From: Micavibrio sp. UBA2137
GTDB lineage: Bacteria > Pseudomonadota > Alphaproteobacteria > Micavibrionales > Micavibrionaceae
Assembly: GCA_002328415.1 (NCBI GenBank)
Contig: DCXL01000004.1
Span: forward strand, 1-64,000
Length of the DNA stretch: 64,000 nucleotides
Reading direction: 5' to 3'
The first letter of the stretch is position 1. Each line of letters begins with the position of its first letter. The notes beneath the pieces are model-generated. The model did no database searches and was not told the origin of the DNA. It saw nothing but the letters and a program-made list of their open reading frames with translations. This document shows, one piece after another, positions 17,632-26,795 of this stretch. Both the position numbers and the translations under genes were made by a program.

Positions 17632-18876
17632 ATGAGTATCATTGCCGACCGCATGTCAAAGGTTAAACCTTCTGCAACACTCTCGCTTACAACAAAAGCC
17701 GCTGAGCTTAAGGTCAGTGGTAAAGATATTATTGGTCTTGGGGCGGGTGAGCCTGACTTTGATACGCCAGAACATATTCGTGAGGCCGCTAAAGTGGCAA
17801 TTGACGAAGGTAAAACACGCTACACACCTGTACCAGGCACTAACGAGCTGAAAGATGCTATTATTGATAAGTTTAACCGTGAGAATGGTTTGACTTATGC
17901 GCGTGATCAGGTGATTGCAAGCACAGGTGGGAAACAGGTTCTTTATAACGCCCTGATGGTCACACTGAATGCAGGTGATGAGGTGATTATTCCAGCACCT
18001 TACTGGGTCTCATACCCCGACATGACGTTGTTGGCTGATGGAACGCCTGTGATTGTTGAGTGTGGCGAAGAAAACGCATTCAAAATTACGCCCGAGCAAC
18101 TGGAAGGCGCGATCACTGACAAAACAAAATGGTTCATGTTAAATTCACCGAGCAACCCGACAGGTTCTGCCTACACAGAGGGTGAAATGAAGGCGCTTGG
18201 GAAAGTGTTGGAGAAATATCCGCATGTTTACATCATGACAGATGATATTTACGAGCATTTGAATTATGACGGGTTTGAATTTAAGACATTTGCACAAGTT
18301 AACCCTGACCTTTATGACCGCACGCTTACCATTAACGGTGTGTCCAAGGCCTATGCCATGACAGGCTGGCGTTTGGGATACGCAGGTGGTCCAACGCCTA
18401 TTATTAAGGCGATGACAAAATTGCAGGGTCAAAGTACATCTAACCCATGCTCTATCACGCAGGCCGCGGCGACTGCTGCGCTTAATGGTGATCAGAGCTT
18501 CCTCAAAGAGTGGGCTGATGTTTTCAAAGAGCGCCGCGACCTTGTGTTGAATGCCTTGGCCAATGTTGAGGGCGTGTCGTGTCTTGTCCCTAACGGTGCA
18601 TTTTACATTTACGCAAATTGTGGAGGATGTATTGGGAAAACAACACCTGAAGGCAAGGTCATTGAAACAGATGAAGATTTCGTGACTTACCTACTTGAAA
18701 CAGTGGGTGTTGCAGCTGTGCATGGTGAGGCCTTTGGCCTGTCACCTTACTTCCGTATTTCATATGCCACATCAAATGCCGCACTTGAAGATGCGTGTGC
18801 ACGTATTGCGGATGCTTGTGGGAAATTGGAGGGCACAGCCAACCCAAAGTTTGAGCCGGAATTAAAGGCGGGCTAA
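17632..18876 (+). CDS. PLP-dependent aspartate/aromatic aminotransferase (class I, subgroup I-gamma-like)
   Basis: Transfers the amino group of aspartate or a related amino acid to 2-oxoglutarate. 414 residues from the ATG at 17632, which has AAAGGA 8 bases upstream; the in-frame ATG at 17623 overlaps that ribosome binding site. Fold-type I signatures: GLGAGEPDFDTP near 37, NSPSNPTG near 171, and the PLP-lysine loop GVSKAYAMTGWRLGY near 235. C-terminal FRISYATS supplies the substrate-binding Arg. Related enzymes may also use prephenate; specificity not decided. Confidence 0.9.
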   Translation: MSIIADRMSKVKPSATLSLTTKAAELKVSGKDIIGLGAGEPDFDTPEHIREAAKVAIDEGKTRYTPVPGTNELKDAIIDKFNRENGLTYARDQVIASTGGKQVLYNALMVTLNAGDEVIIPAPYWVSYPDMTLLADGTPVIVECGEENAFKITPEQLEGAITDKTKWFMLNSPSNPTGSAYTEGEMKALGKVLEKYPHVYIMTDDIYEHLNYDGFEFKTFAQVNPDLYDRTLTINGVSKAYAMTGWRLGYAGGPTPIIKAMTKLQGQSTSNPCSITQAAATAALNGDQSFLKEWADVFKERRDLVLNALANVEGVSCLVPNGAFYIYANCGGCIGKTTPEGKVIETDEDFVTYLLETVGVAAVHGEAFGLSPYFRISYATSNAALEDACARIADACGKLEGTANPKFEPELKAG

Positions 18877-18889
18877 AGAATTTAAAAAA

Positions 18890-19849
18890 TTAACCGTGAG
18901 CGGGCACAGGCGTAACCGTTTGTGCCTCTTGCGCTGTCTCTGTTTTTCCACGACCGATAAAAGGAATTGACCAACGCCTTGATGGCTCTGGCGGATTAAG
19001 CGCTTGTGCGGCTGCAAAGTCGCCGTTAAGCATCAATCTTAAACGCTCTTTATCTGTATCTTCCAAAAACGCATTATGTTGAGCGCCTTTTGCAATCACG
19101 ATTGTGTGACCTGCGGCCTCAGAAAGGCGGGTTGCAATGCGTTTACTGACAAAGGGGTCTTTTTCACCTAAGTAAAGCGCGCGCGGCATATCAATTTCTG
19201 CCAATCCCTGTTCACGCAATATTTCACCCTCGGCAATCAAGCGCAGGATTTGCCCATGGGTTGGCGGTGGGTCAAAATATTCAGAGGATTGAACTTGCTC
19301 GCCACCTTTAAGTGCGCAAAAAGCACGGTCCATCCAGTGTGTGCCCGCAATCATGTCTGATGAACCATTGGCATGCCAATCGTAAAGTTTGCGTCCAATG
19401 GGATTGGAGCCACCTGTTGCGCCCCAGAAGGGTGAGATATCAATCAGGCTTTCAAATGTATCCTCAAATTTGTCACGGAAAGGCGCATTATGCAGAAGCG
19501 TGTTGATGCAAAGGCTTCCACTTGAATGTGCAGCAGCCCTCTTGGGGAGGGCTGGGTCAACGAGTTGAAAGAGGGGTGAGGAATCATCCATGATGAAATC
19601 GGAAATCGCGTTTTCATATGTGGAATAAAAGGTTAAATCTGTGGCGGAAGGTAAGGGAACAATTAAAAGGTTGTGTCCATCTTGTGCGGCCTCGGCCATC
19701 CAAGGGAGATACCCACCACGCTTGGCATTAAATCCTGTAAACAGGACAACAGTATCGCGTGCACCAGCAGCTGCCTTGAACGCAAATTTAACTGTACCGT
19801 TTTCCAAAGCCACCTCGTTAGCATAACAAGATGAATTGAGTGACGACAT
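18890..19849 (-). CDS. Alpha/beta-hydrolase-fold protein
   Basis: 319 residues. A strand-loop VVLFTGFNAKRGGY opens the fold; the nucleophile elbow appears as AHSSGS near 111, an unusual version of GxSxG lacking the first Gly. The acid is in GEKDPFV near 241 and the His in GAQHNAF near 263. No signal peptide. The family is not recognised beyond the fold, so ester or other substrate is unknown. Convergent with the aminotransferase and in the same direction as the upstream patatin gene, 132 bases apart. Confidence 0.65.
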   Translation of the reverse strand: MSSLNSSCYANEVALENGTVKFAFKAAAGARDTVVLFTGFNAKRGGYLPWMAEAAQDGHNLLIVPLPSATDLTFYSTYENAISDFIMDDSSPLFQLVDPALPKRAAAHSSGSLCINTLLHNAPFRDKFEDTFESLIDISPFWGATGGSNPIGRKLYDWHANGSSDMIAGTHWMDRAFCALKGGEQVQSSEYFDPPPTHGQILRLIAEGEILREQGLAEIDMPRALYLGEKDPFVSKRIATRLSEAAGHTIVIAKGAQHNAFLEDTDKERLRLMLNGDFAAAQALNPPEPSRRWSIPFIGRGKTETAQEAQTVTPVPAHG

Positions 19850-19981
19850 TCAAACCTTCCCCTGCAAAAGTCATGTCCGTTTTTCGTAATTCAATAGTAA
19901 GGGACTGAAATACCTTCCGTCATCTTTTTTTTCACTGTTATGCACGGATAGCGGATATGCAAAAAAAGCATGCGTGAATAA

Positions 19982-21178
19982 TTAATCCCCAATCAGACGA
20001 TTGATAATGCCTTTTTTCTTATCATGCTTGGCCTCGTAATTGGCTTTCAAGATATCGCAAATACGGTCAAATACATCTGACTGCTCGGTCATCATCATTT
20101 CTGTGAAATTCTTCAGACGGCGCAGATTTTCTGGGCTGGCATCATCAATTTGTGTGCTTGGATAATCATTTTGGAAGTCACCTGAGTGAAATGATTTATT
20201 CATGATAAGCAAATCATCTTTCATTTCCAGCTTGAAGGCATCAAAAAGCGCGGTTTCAGACGCATGAAAGAAAATATTGATGAGCGGCAAATCGTTTGTG
20301 GGGTCAACAACCCCTAAAGAGCCGAAGCGGTTCCAGTCAGTCTTTGTGATACGGCGGTTATTGGCGCCTGTGCCCAGTACAATCATAATCAGATTTGTAT
20401 CCTTGGGAATGCGATGACGCAAAGCGCCCATATAGGTAATGCAGACATTGTCGAAAATACTGCCGTCAATGGCGGTGACTTGTGTGTCCTGCCCATCAAT
20501 TTCGGCGCGGAAATCGTGACAGGGAAAATAGGTTGGCGCGGCCGTTGTCGCCATAATGGCATCATAAAAGCTGACCTTTGAATTACGGCAATCTTCTTTG
20601 CAGAATTGAATGTTCTCAAGCCAAAGTGCTTGTCCACCTTGTTGTAGGGTCGGGTTAAAGTGGTGAACCGGGGCTTCCGAGCTTTCATCAATTTCTTTAT
20701 CAGCCTGTAAGAGTTCACGATCAATTGAATAGACGGGCACAATGATAGAGCTCAGGCTTTCTGAGAGTTTTGTGCGCCCAAACAGTGCGCGCAAGTTACG
20801 GCCCAGATTAGCCGGATCATAATGTCCATGGTTAATCAGTTTGTTCAGTGTCTTAATCTTCATCAGGCGGTTATTGAAATCATGCAGTAGTCCGCGAAAT
20901 TCACGGAACGCATCACGTGGAAAGATGCGCACGCCCTCGCGCTCATAAAAGCGCACCAAATGGCGTGCCTTGTATTTCGGCTTCTTCGGGTCGTAAGGAT
21001 GGGGAATATTAAGCGCCGCATTTAAAATGGCACCTGTTGATGGCCCTGCAAAGATATCGACCATATCGCTCATGTGAAGGCCTGTGCGTTCCTCGATGCG
21101 TTGCATGACAAGGGCCGGAATAAGGCCGCGCATTCCACCGCCATGCGTGTAAAGGCATACTAGAGTTTTTTTCGACAT
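19982..21178 (-). CDS. Patatin-like phospholipase
   Basis: Lipid acyl hydrolase with a Ser-Asp dyad. 398 residues. Oxyanion-hole motif GGGMRG (14-19), nucleophile motif GPSTG (Ser near 47) in the GxSxG position, and a DGS motif (AIDGSIFDN near 238) supplying the Asp, where DGG/DGA is more usual. Cytosolic, no signal peptide. It resembles soluble bacterial patatins, including those used as CBASS effectors, but no nucleotide cyclase or other defence gene stands near it. Transcribed toward the alpha/beta hydrolase gene. Confidence 0.88.
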   Translation of the reverse strand: MSKKTLVCLYTHGGGMRGLIPALVMQRIEERTGLHMSDMVDIFAGPSTGAILNAALNIPHPYDPKKPKYKARHLVRFYEREGVRIFPRDAFREFRGLLHDFNNRLMKIKTLNKLINHGHYDPANLGRNLRALFGRTKLSESLSSIIVPVYSIDRELLQADKEIDESSEAPVHHFNPTLQQGGQALWLENIQFCKEDCRNSKVSFYDAIMATTAAPTYFPCHDFRAEIDGQDTQVTAIDGSIFDNVCITYMGALRHRIPKDTNLIMIVLGTGANNRRITKTDWNRFGSLGVVDPTNDLPLINIFFHASETALFDAFKLEMKDDLLIMNKSFHSGDFQNDYPSTQIDDASPENLRRLKNFTEMMMTEQSDVFDRICDILKANYEAKHDKKKGIINRLIGD

Positions 21179-21293
21179 AAGCTTAGGTGACCAGTGTGAT
21201 GAATAAATTCGAATTAGGGCAAGACATAATATCTTAGATAAGTATGATATAGATGCCTTGATTTGAAAAGGGAAGAGAAGGATAATTTTTACT

Positions 21294-22169
21294 ATGCCGC
21301 ACGCGCAACTTGAGAGTTTTGAATTTGTGAGTGATGTTGATGGACCGCATCTGCTTGTTCTTGGTGCTATTCATGGTGACGAACATTGCGGCCCGCAAGC
21401 CATTACCCAAATTATCAAAGAATTTGAAAGCGGTCAGCGCACCATTAAAAAAGGTAAAGTCACCTTTATTCCTGTTTGTAATCCACGCGCCTATGCACAA
21501 GGTGTGCGCTTCATCGATCATAACCTTAATCGTAACATTAAGCGCCGCGAGGATACCCGCGGCATTTATGAATATGAATTGATGAACGCATTGTGCCCTT
21601 ATCTGGAAAGCGCAGACATCATGCTTGATATTCATTCTTATCAGGTAGGTGGAAAACCCTTCGCCTTTGTTAATTCGCTTGAAGGACAGGAAGTTGAAAT
21701 TTCGCGGGCAATAGGTGCGGAATATATTGTTACAGGTAATGTTGAGGCCTATCGCAACACACGATCTGTTGAGGACAAGATGTCGGTTGGCACGCAAGAA
21801 TATGTTCTGACCTTTGGCGGAGAGGGTATAATCTTTGAATGTGGGCAACATGAAGACCCCAAAAGTCTTATCAATGCAAAGCAAGCCATTGAGAAAATTC
21901 TCGCCTTCCTCGGATTGTGCGAAGGGGTACATGATAGCGGGCGTAATGTTCCTGTGATAACGCTCAAAAAAACCTTTATGAAAAAAGGGGAGGGGCATTT
22001 GTCCAAAGACTGGTCGAATTTTGATCGCCTCAAGCAAGGTGATGTCATTGCACAATTTGATGATGGAAGCGAGTTGATTTGCCCCGAAGATGGTGTCTTT
22101 GTTTTACCAAAGGCCAATGTCACTGTAGGATATGAATTTGGATATTTAGGGCAAGCGGTTGGAGAGTGA
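21294..22169 (+). CDS. Succinylglutamate desuccinylase/aspartoacylase family metallohydrolase, copy 1
   Basis: M14-type zinc amidohydrolase, 291 residues. Zinc-binding HGDEH (H-x-x-E) near residue 25, the RxxN-type NLNR motif near 79, second zinc His in DIHSY near 110, and a catalytic Glu in FECGQ near 181. The C-terminal 80 residues form the small beta domain with LICPEDGVFVLPK. Substrate is unknown; AstE and aspartoacylase cleave N-acyl amino acids. No other ast genes are present. Upstream, AAGACA/TATGAT boxes lie near 21222-21249. Confidence 0.85.
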   Translation: MPHAQLESFEFVSDVDGPHLLVLGAIHGDEHCGPQAITQIIKEFESGQRTIKKGKVTFIPVCNPRAYAQGVRFIDHNLNRNIKRREDTRGIYEYELMNALCPYLESADIMLDIHSYQVGGKPFAFVNSLEGQEVEISRAIGAEYIVTGNVEAYRNTRSVEDKMSVGTQEYVLTFGGEGIIFECGQHEDPKSLINAKQAIEKILAFLGLCEGVHDSGRNVPVITLKKTFMKKGEGHLSKDWSNFDRLKQGDVIAQFDDGSELICPEDGVFVLPKANVTVGYEFGYLGQAVGE

Positions 22170-22173
22170 TCTT

Positions 22174-23046
22174 ATGACAGTCAGACTTGAAACGCATGAT
22201 TTTAGAGGAAGTGAAGAGGGTGAGCACCTGCTTATCATTGGGGCCGTTCATGGGCATGAGCGCTGTGGCGCAACGGCCATCCGCCGTGTCATTTCCGAAC
22301 TTCATTCGCAACAGCGTATTATTCCCAGAGGACGTGTCACCTTTATTCCTGTTTGCAACCCAAAGGCCTTTGAGCAAGGGAAACGCTTTATTGACCGTAA
22401 CCTCAATCGCGCGATGCGTCCGCGTGAAGATACACAAGGTGTCTATGAATATGATGTGATGAATGCGCTATGCCCGTTTTTGGACAAGGCCGATATCTTG
22501 CTCGACCTACATAGCTTCTCAGGACCAGGTGAAGCCTTTATCTTTGTTGGGCCAGAGTGTTCAGAAGAAATTCAATATGCGCGGTGTCTGGGCGCACGTT
22601 TCCTGCTTAATGGTTTTGCTGACCTTTACAGTGAAGATACGGTTGATGCTGATGAAGGCGTTGGGACAACCGAATATTTCCGCAAATCTGGCGGGATAGC
22701 GGTCACCATGGAGTGCGGTCAAAATGATAAAGAAACAACAGATGAAACAGCCTATCAGGCAATAGTTAATGCGCTGGATTATCTGGCGTATCCCGATAAG
22801 CGGGCAAAAGTCCCCGATCATCCATTAATTAAAGTGGTTGAACGCATCATTAATACAACAGGTGGCAAACTTGCCAGAGACTGGCAGAACTTCGATGAGG
22901 TCAAAAAAGGGGATGTGATCGCTATTTCAGATGAGGGTAAAGAAATCCTGTGTCCTGCTGATGGTTATCTGGTGATGCCAGACCCTAATCCTGCTATTGG
23001 CATTGAGTGGGGCTATTTGGGTAAGCGAAAAAAAACCGAGCTCTAG
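22174..23046 (+). CDS. Succinylglutamate desuccinylase/aspartoacylase family metallohydrolase, copy 2
   Basis: 290 residues; ATG at 22174 with GGAGAG 7 bases before it, only 4 bases after the stop of copy 1. It is clearly a paralogue of copy 1 along the entire length: HGHER replaces HGDEH (H-x-x-E retained), NLNRAMRPRED, DLHSF and MECGQ all align. Tandem duplication with divergence suggests two related substrates or a heteromer. The stop codon TAG lies in the loop of a hairpin (23036-23055) that terminates transcription from the opposite strand. Confidence 0.85.
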   Translation: MTVRLETHDFRGSEEGEHLLIIGAVHGHERCGATAIRRVISELHSQQRIIPRGRVTFIPVCNPKAFEQGKRFIDRNLNRAMRPREDTQGVYEYDVMNALCPFLDKADILLDLHSFSGPGEAFIFVGPECSEEIQYARCLGARFLLNGFADLYSEDTVDADEGVGTTEYFRKSGGIAVTMECGQNDKETTDETAYQAIVNALDYLAYPDKRAKVPDHPLIKVVERIINTTGGKLARDWQNFDEVKKGDVIAISDEGKEILCPADGYLVMPDPNPAIGIEWGYLGKRKKTEL

Positions 23047-23055
23047 TGAGCTCGG
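23027..23055 (-). terminator. Rho-independent terminator for the LysR-trxB operon, overlapping the opposite gene's end
   Basis: Perfect 8-bp stem CCGAGCTC/GAGCTCGG around TAGT; on the minus strand it is followed by eight T. The stem and loop contain the last codons and stop of the plus-strand gene. There is no T run on the plus side. Confidence 0.85.
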
Positions 23056-23110
23056 CGAGTTGAACAGGGAGGTTCTATACAGATGACAGGGCGTCATACT
23101 GTATAAGGTC

Positions 23111-23165
23111 TTTTCTAACAAAGTTAGGAAAACACCCGTGCCACCGTAGTAACGGTGCTCCTTTT
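23111..23165 (+). terminator. Two further hairpins between convergent genes
   Basis: An imperfect arm pair 23111-23119/23123-23132 and a stem CACCGT/ACGGTG at 23142-23147/23152-23157 followed 4 bases later by TTTT. The second could be a weak terminator for the AstE-like pair. Inferred only. Confidence 0.35.
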
Positions 23166-23234
23166 ATGCCTTTAAAGAATATCTGTAAACAGCATTGGGC
23201 GTATATCAGCTATCGCTATATTGCATAGCTAATA

Positions 23235-24131
23235 TTAGATTCTAATGTTTTGCATTTCTTTTATGAGGAAATCTTTCAATAAATTGATGCGTTTTGAATT
23301 TTTATGTTCCTCTGGGTAGACAAAATAAACAGCAATCTCATGTGTTGCATCGTCTTTCAGGACTTTCTGGAATGTTTTTTCGCGCTCAATAATGAAATCA
23401 GGGAGTGCTGCAATGCCCCAGCCTTGCTTAACAGCCTCTGTGATACTGTTGATCGAATTAATGAAAAAGGCGTCTTCATAGGTTTGTGGATTGACATCGG
23501 CCAAATCAAAATGCCAGTTTGGGTTTTGATAGGGGTTAGGGGACTCTTGAGGGTGTCCAATAAGGCGATGCCCCTGAAGCTCGTTGATTGTTTTAGGTGT
23601 GCCGCGTTTGGCCAAATAATCAGGTGAAGCGCAAAGCGAGAATTGTATATCGCCTAATTTAAGTTGGATAAGGTCTTGTTGTTCAGGTTTGAAAAGGCGA
23701 ATGGCGGCATCTGCCTCGCGCATACCAAGGTTTAAAATTCGATCTTCCAAAATCATCGAGAGCTTAATGCCATCGTGTTTCTTTAGAAATTTCGGTAGAA
23801 GAGGCGCAAGCCAAGTCGAGCCAATAAATTCAGCAACCGTCATTAAAAGTGGGCCTTCGGGCAGGTTTTTAATGTCGTGTAATTGCCCCTCAATGAGTGA
23901 TAGCTGGCGGAAGATGCTGCGCACAGTATCATAGAGCATTTCACCCTGTTCCGTCAGAATGAGTCCGCGTGCATGACGATGGAAAAGCGTTGTCGAAAGG
24001 CTTTCTTCCAAGGCGCTGATTTGGCGGGAGATAGAGGATTGGCTGAGATTTAGCTTTTCACTGGCATGGGTGAAACTGCCCACCTCGGCAACTGCGTAAA
24101 AGGCCTTTAATTTGTCCCAATCCATTGACAT
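23235..24131 (-). CDS. LysR-family transcriptional regulator
   Basis: 298 residues; N-terminal winged helix (about 5-63) with SFTHASEKLNLSQSSISRQI as recognition region, then the periplasmic-binding-like effector domain. The ATG is 26 bases after the trxB stop, so it is probably the distal gene of a trxB-lysR operon, an arrangement common in alphaproteobacteria. The N-terminus resembles GcvA-type members that keep the AFYAVAEVGSF segment. Effector ligand and targets are unknown. Confidence 0.9.
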   Translation of the reverse strand: MSMDWDKLKAFYAVAEVGSFTHASEKLNLSQSSISRQISALEESLSTTLFHRHARGLILTEQGEMLYDTVRSIFRQLSLIEGQLHDIKNLPEGPLLMTVAEFIGSTWLAPLLPKFLKKHDGIKLSMILEDRILNLGMREADAAIRLFKPEQQDLIQLKLGDIQFSLCASPDYLAKRGTPKTINELQGHRLIGHPQESPNPYQNPNWHFDLADVNPQTYEDAFFINSINSITEAVKQGWGIAALPDFIIEREKTFQKVLKDDATHEIAVYFVYPEEHKNSKRINLLKDFLIKEMQNIRI

Positions 24132-24157
24132 CAGAAAATGACTTCCCTTACCAGAGG

Positions 24158-25162
24158 TTACTCTGCAACCATTGCAGGTGAGGCGTTATCCGAGGCTTGG
24201 CCTGTTTTGCTGTGCTCGGCCAGAAAACGGTCGGCCTCGAGTGCGGCCATGCATCCCATGCCTGCGGCAGTGACGGCCTGACGGTAGACACTGTCGGTGA
24301 CATCGCCCGCAGCATAAACACCAGGAACGGATGTCGCCGTTGAATCGGCGGCTGTTATAATGTAGCCAGAATCTTCCATCTCAAGCTTTTCACGGAAAAG
24401 CTGTGTGGCTGGGTCATGGCCAATAGCCACAAACATGCCGTGTACAGGAATTTCACGCGTTGAGCCATCTTTTGTACTTTTGAGGCGCAGGCCTGTTACA
24501 CCGGGTGTGTCGCCTTCACCTTGGGCAACGCCCAGAACCTCGTCGACCACGTGATCCCAAATAACATCGACCTTTTCATTAGCAAAGAGGCGCTCCTGCA
24601 TAATCTTTTCAGCGCGCAATTCATCGCGGCGGTGAATGAGTGTCACTTTACTGGCAAAGTTCGTTAAGAACATGGCCTCCTCAACAGCGGAGTTACCTCC
24701 GCCAATAACGGCCACTTCCTTGCCGCGGAAGAAGAACCCGTCACATGTTGCACATGCTGATACGCCAAGTCCGCGGAATTTTTCCTCAGACGGTAATCCA
24801 AGCCAGCGCGCCTTTGCGCCTGTTGAAATCACAACAGTGTCAGCCACATAGCTTGTGCCACTTTCGCCCTGACAGATAAAGGGACGCTTGGTGAAGTCGA
24901 CATCTGTGATCATATCATTAATGATGTTTGTCCCTACATGTTCGGCTTGCTTTTGCATTTGTTCCATAAGCCATGGCCCTTGGATAACGTCGGCAAAGCC
25001 AGGGTAGTTTTCAACATCAGTTGTAATCATAAGCTGGCCGCCAGGCTCCATACCTGTGCAAAGAACAGGGTTAAGATTGGCACGCGCGGCATAAATGGCG
25101 GCTGTATATCCAGCAGGGCCAGATCCGATAATAAGAACTTTGGTGTGAATTGGATCAGACAT
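24158..25162 (-). CDS. trxB: Thioredoxin-disulfide reductase
   Basis: NADPH-dependent FAD enzyme that reduces thioredoxin, which in turn feeds both MsrA proteins of this window. 334 residues. FAD-binding GSGPAGYTAA near 13, redox pair CATC with Cys 137 and Cys 140, NADPH-binding GGGNSAVEEA near 154, and the second FAD motif AGDVTD near 284. Followed by the LysR gene. The minus-strand start has a purine-rich AGGAGG-like stretch a few bases upstream. Confidence 0.96.
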   Translation of the reverse strand: MSDPIHTKVLIIGSGPAGYTAAIYAARANLNPVLCTGMEPGGQLMITTDVENYPGFADVIQGPWLMEQMQKQAEHVGTNIINDMITDVDFTKRPFICQGESGTSYVADTVVISTGAKARWLGLPSEEKFRGLGVSACATCDGFFFRGKEVAVIGGGNSAVEEAMFLTNFASKVTLIHRRDELRAEKIMQERLFANEKVDVIWDHVVDEVLGVAQGEGDTPGVTGLRLKSTKDGSTREIPVHGMFVAIGHDPATQLFREKLEMEDSGYIITAADSTATSVPGVYAAGDVTDSVYRQAVTAAGMGCMAALEADRFLAEHSKTGQASDNASPAMVAE

Positions 25163-25236
25163 GAGGTGTCTTTTCCTCCTTCTTTTAAGCAGTCAAAATG
25201 TTTGTTTGTAATAATTTAGTGCTAACGTCTTGGCCT

Positions 25237-26181
25237 TTATTGGGCAAGTTTTTTTTCAATTGCGTTAGCGACAAGCTGTGCATCTTTTAGGGGCTCATAT
25301 GCCCATTTTGCATAGCTGCCATCAAAGAGCTTTAACGCGTCAGCCTTAATCAGATTTTCCTGCATTTGCACAAGGCGTGTCTTTTTGCTTGAGCGCGCAT
25401 CAAGCGGGATCATGTAAACGGGTTTGCCTGTGGTTGCGGCCTCTGAAAGCATTGAGGCGCTGTCGGAGGTCACAGCAATGGCGTCCGCATGACCCATAAA
25501 CCCGAAATAGGGATTGTCGCCTGTCCCATCCCAAAAGAAGGTTTGTGGGCCTTTGAGCGCCTCTTGTAAGACAAGAGCAATGTGGGGCGGTGTGCGGCGC
25601 GAAGCCGTAATCAGAAGGCTGCCGCCAGTGGTTTCAAGGAAGCTCTTAAGTTGTGCGGCAATAATGTGCGCGCGTTCTAGCGAAAAATCATAAGCCTGTG
25701 ACACGCCGCCAATCAGAACGGCAAGACAAGGGCTATTGTAATTTTGAAATTCGGGAAAGTCTTTGCGCCCTTGTTCAAGGAGGGTATCGCTAATGCGGTT
25801 GGGTGTGGCCGTGGTTACAATTACATTTTGACCACGGGTTGGATCATGTTGTGGCACAGCCACAAGATCAAAGTTTTTTGGAGAGATGCGCGGGTCTTGA
25901 ATGTAAACAACAAGGCTTCGCCCTTGGGATTGCTTTTTAATGTAACGTGCCGCGGCAATACTTTTGCGCCCAGAGGCAATAACGATGTCAGGCCAAGGTG
26001 CGGTAAGAGCATCACCTGAGAAGCTGCTTTCGCGTTCAAAACCAATATAGGGAGAGAGTTGTTTCCATGGAAAATTAAGGCCTATAGTTTTTATAACAGG
26101 CTTTATGCCAAGGGCCTCTGCAACGCCGACACACTGATTTTGCGTGCCTTTTAAATCTTCAGTCACGACCCAAAGGTTCAT
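25237..26181 (-). CDS. ELM1/DUF1022 family protein
   Basis: 314 residues from the ATG at 26181 (AAAGAG about 9 bases upstream); an in-frame ATG at 26247 adds a non-conserved Lys-rich lead. Features of the family also named mitochondrial fission ELM1: LWVVTEDLKGTQNQ at the start, IASGRKSIAAARY, VYIQDPR, LIGG, and VTSDSASMLSEA. The GT-B-like pattern suggests a glycosyltransferase fold, but bacterial function is not established. Alone, divergent from the Lrp gene. Confidence 0.8.
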   Translation of the reverse strand: MNLWVVTEDLKGTQNQCVGVAEALGIKPVIKTIGLNFPWKQLSPYIGFERESSFSGDALTAPWPDIVIASGRKSIAAARYIKKQSQGRSLVVYIQDPRISPKNFDLVAVPQHDPTRGQNVIVTTATPNRISDTLLEQGRKDFPEFQNYNSPCLAVLIGGVSQAYDFSLERAHIIAAQLKSFLETTGGSLLITASRRTPPHIALVLQEALKGPQTFFWDGTGDNPYFGFMGHADAIAVTSDSASMLSEAATTGKPVYMIPLDARSSKKTRLVQMQENLIKADALKLFDGSYAKWAYEPLKDAQLVANAIEKKLAQ

Positions 26182-26308
26182 TTTTATTACTCTTTTCTTA
26201 TCTAATTTAATTACACAAATATCTTGCTTTGCGATTTGCATGAGCATATATCATCACATACGCAAATTGAATATTTGAGAGAAAATAAAGTCAGAAAAAG
26301 TATTATCT

Positions 26309-26782
26309 ATGGCACGTGTAAAGCTTGATAAAATTGACCGCAAAATCCTGAAGAACCTTCAGAAAGATGGACGTATGTCCAATGTTGACCTGGCCAAAGA
26401 TGTTGGCATTTCTGCGCCACCGTGTCTGCGCCGTGTGCGTGCTCTTGAGGATCAGGGGGTGATCAATGGTTATCACGCCAATATCAATAACCGTGCCCTT
26501 GGGTATGGTGTCACCGTATTTGCTCATGTGAAGCTTGAAAATCATTCTGATAAAGAGCTGAAAAAGTTTGAAGAAAAAATCATGCAGCTTGACCGTGTTC
26601 GTGAGTGCTGGATGCTTACAGGAGACACAGACTTTTTGCTTAAAATTGTCGCCAAAAACTGGGACGATTATCAGGATTTCTTTAATGAGACTTTGATGGC
26701 TATTGATGGTGTTACAGGCGTGCGTTCATCACTCTCTATTCGCTCAAGCAAGGAATTGCCTGGCGTGCCAATTGACGACTAA
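26309..26782 (+). CDS. Lrp/AsnC-family transcriptional regulator
   Basis: 157 residues: N-terminal helix-turn-helix (about 6-50; KIDRKILKNLQKDGR and VGISAPPCLRRV) followed by the RAM ligand-binding domain with the GDTDFLL segment near 109. Family members bind amino acids and act as global or local regulators. It is divergent from the ELM1 gene and convergent with greA; a short palindrome ACGAC/GTCGT spans its stop codon. Its targets might include the nearby amino acid enzymes, but this is guesswork. Confidence 0.93.
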   Translation: MARVKLDKIDRKILKNLQKDGRMSNVDLAKDVGISAPPCLRRVRALEDQGVINGYHANINNRALGYGVTVFAHVKLENHSDKELKKFEEKIMQLDRVRECWMLTGDTDFLLKIVAKNWDDYQDFFNETLMAIDGVTGVRSSLSIRSSKELPGVPIDD

Positions 26783-26795
26783 GTCGTTTCAAACC

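Noticed and set aside
19982..21178. CBASS defence effector (CapV-like patatin)
   Set aside because: The patatin motifs fit, but no CD-NTase, ubiquitin-like or Cap genes are near; the neighbours are an alpha/beta hydrolase and AstE-like enzymes.
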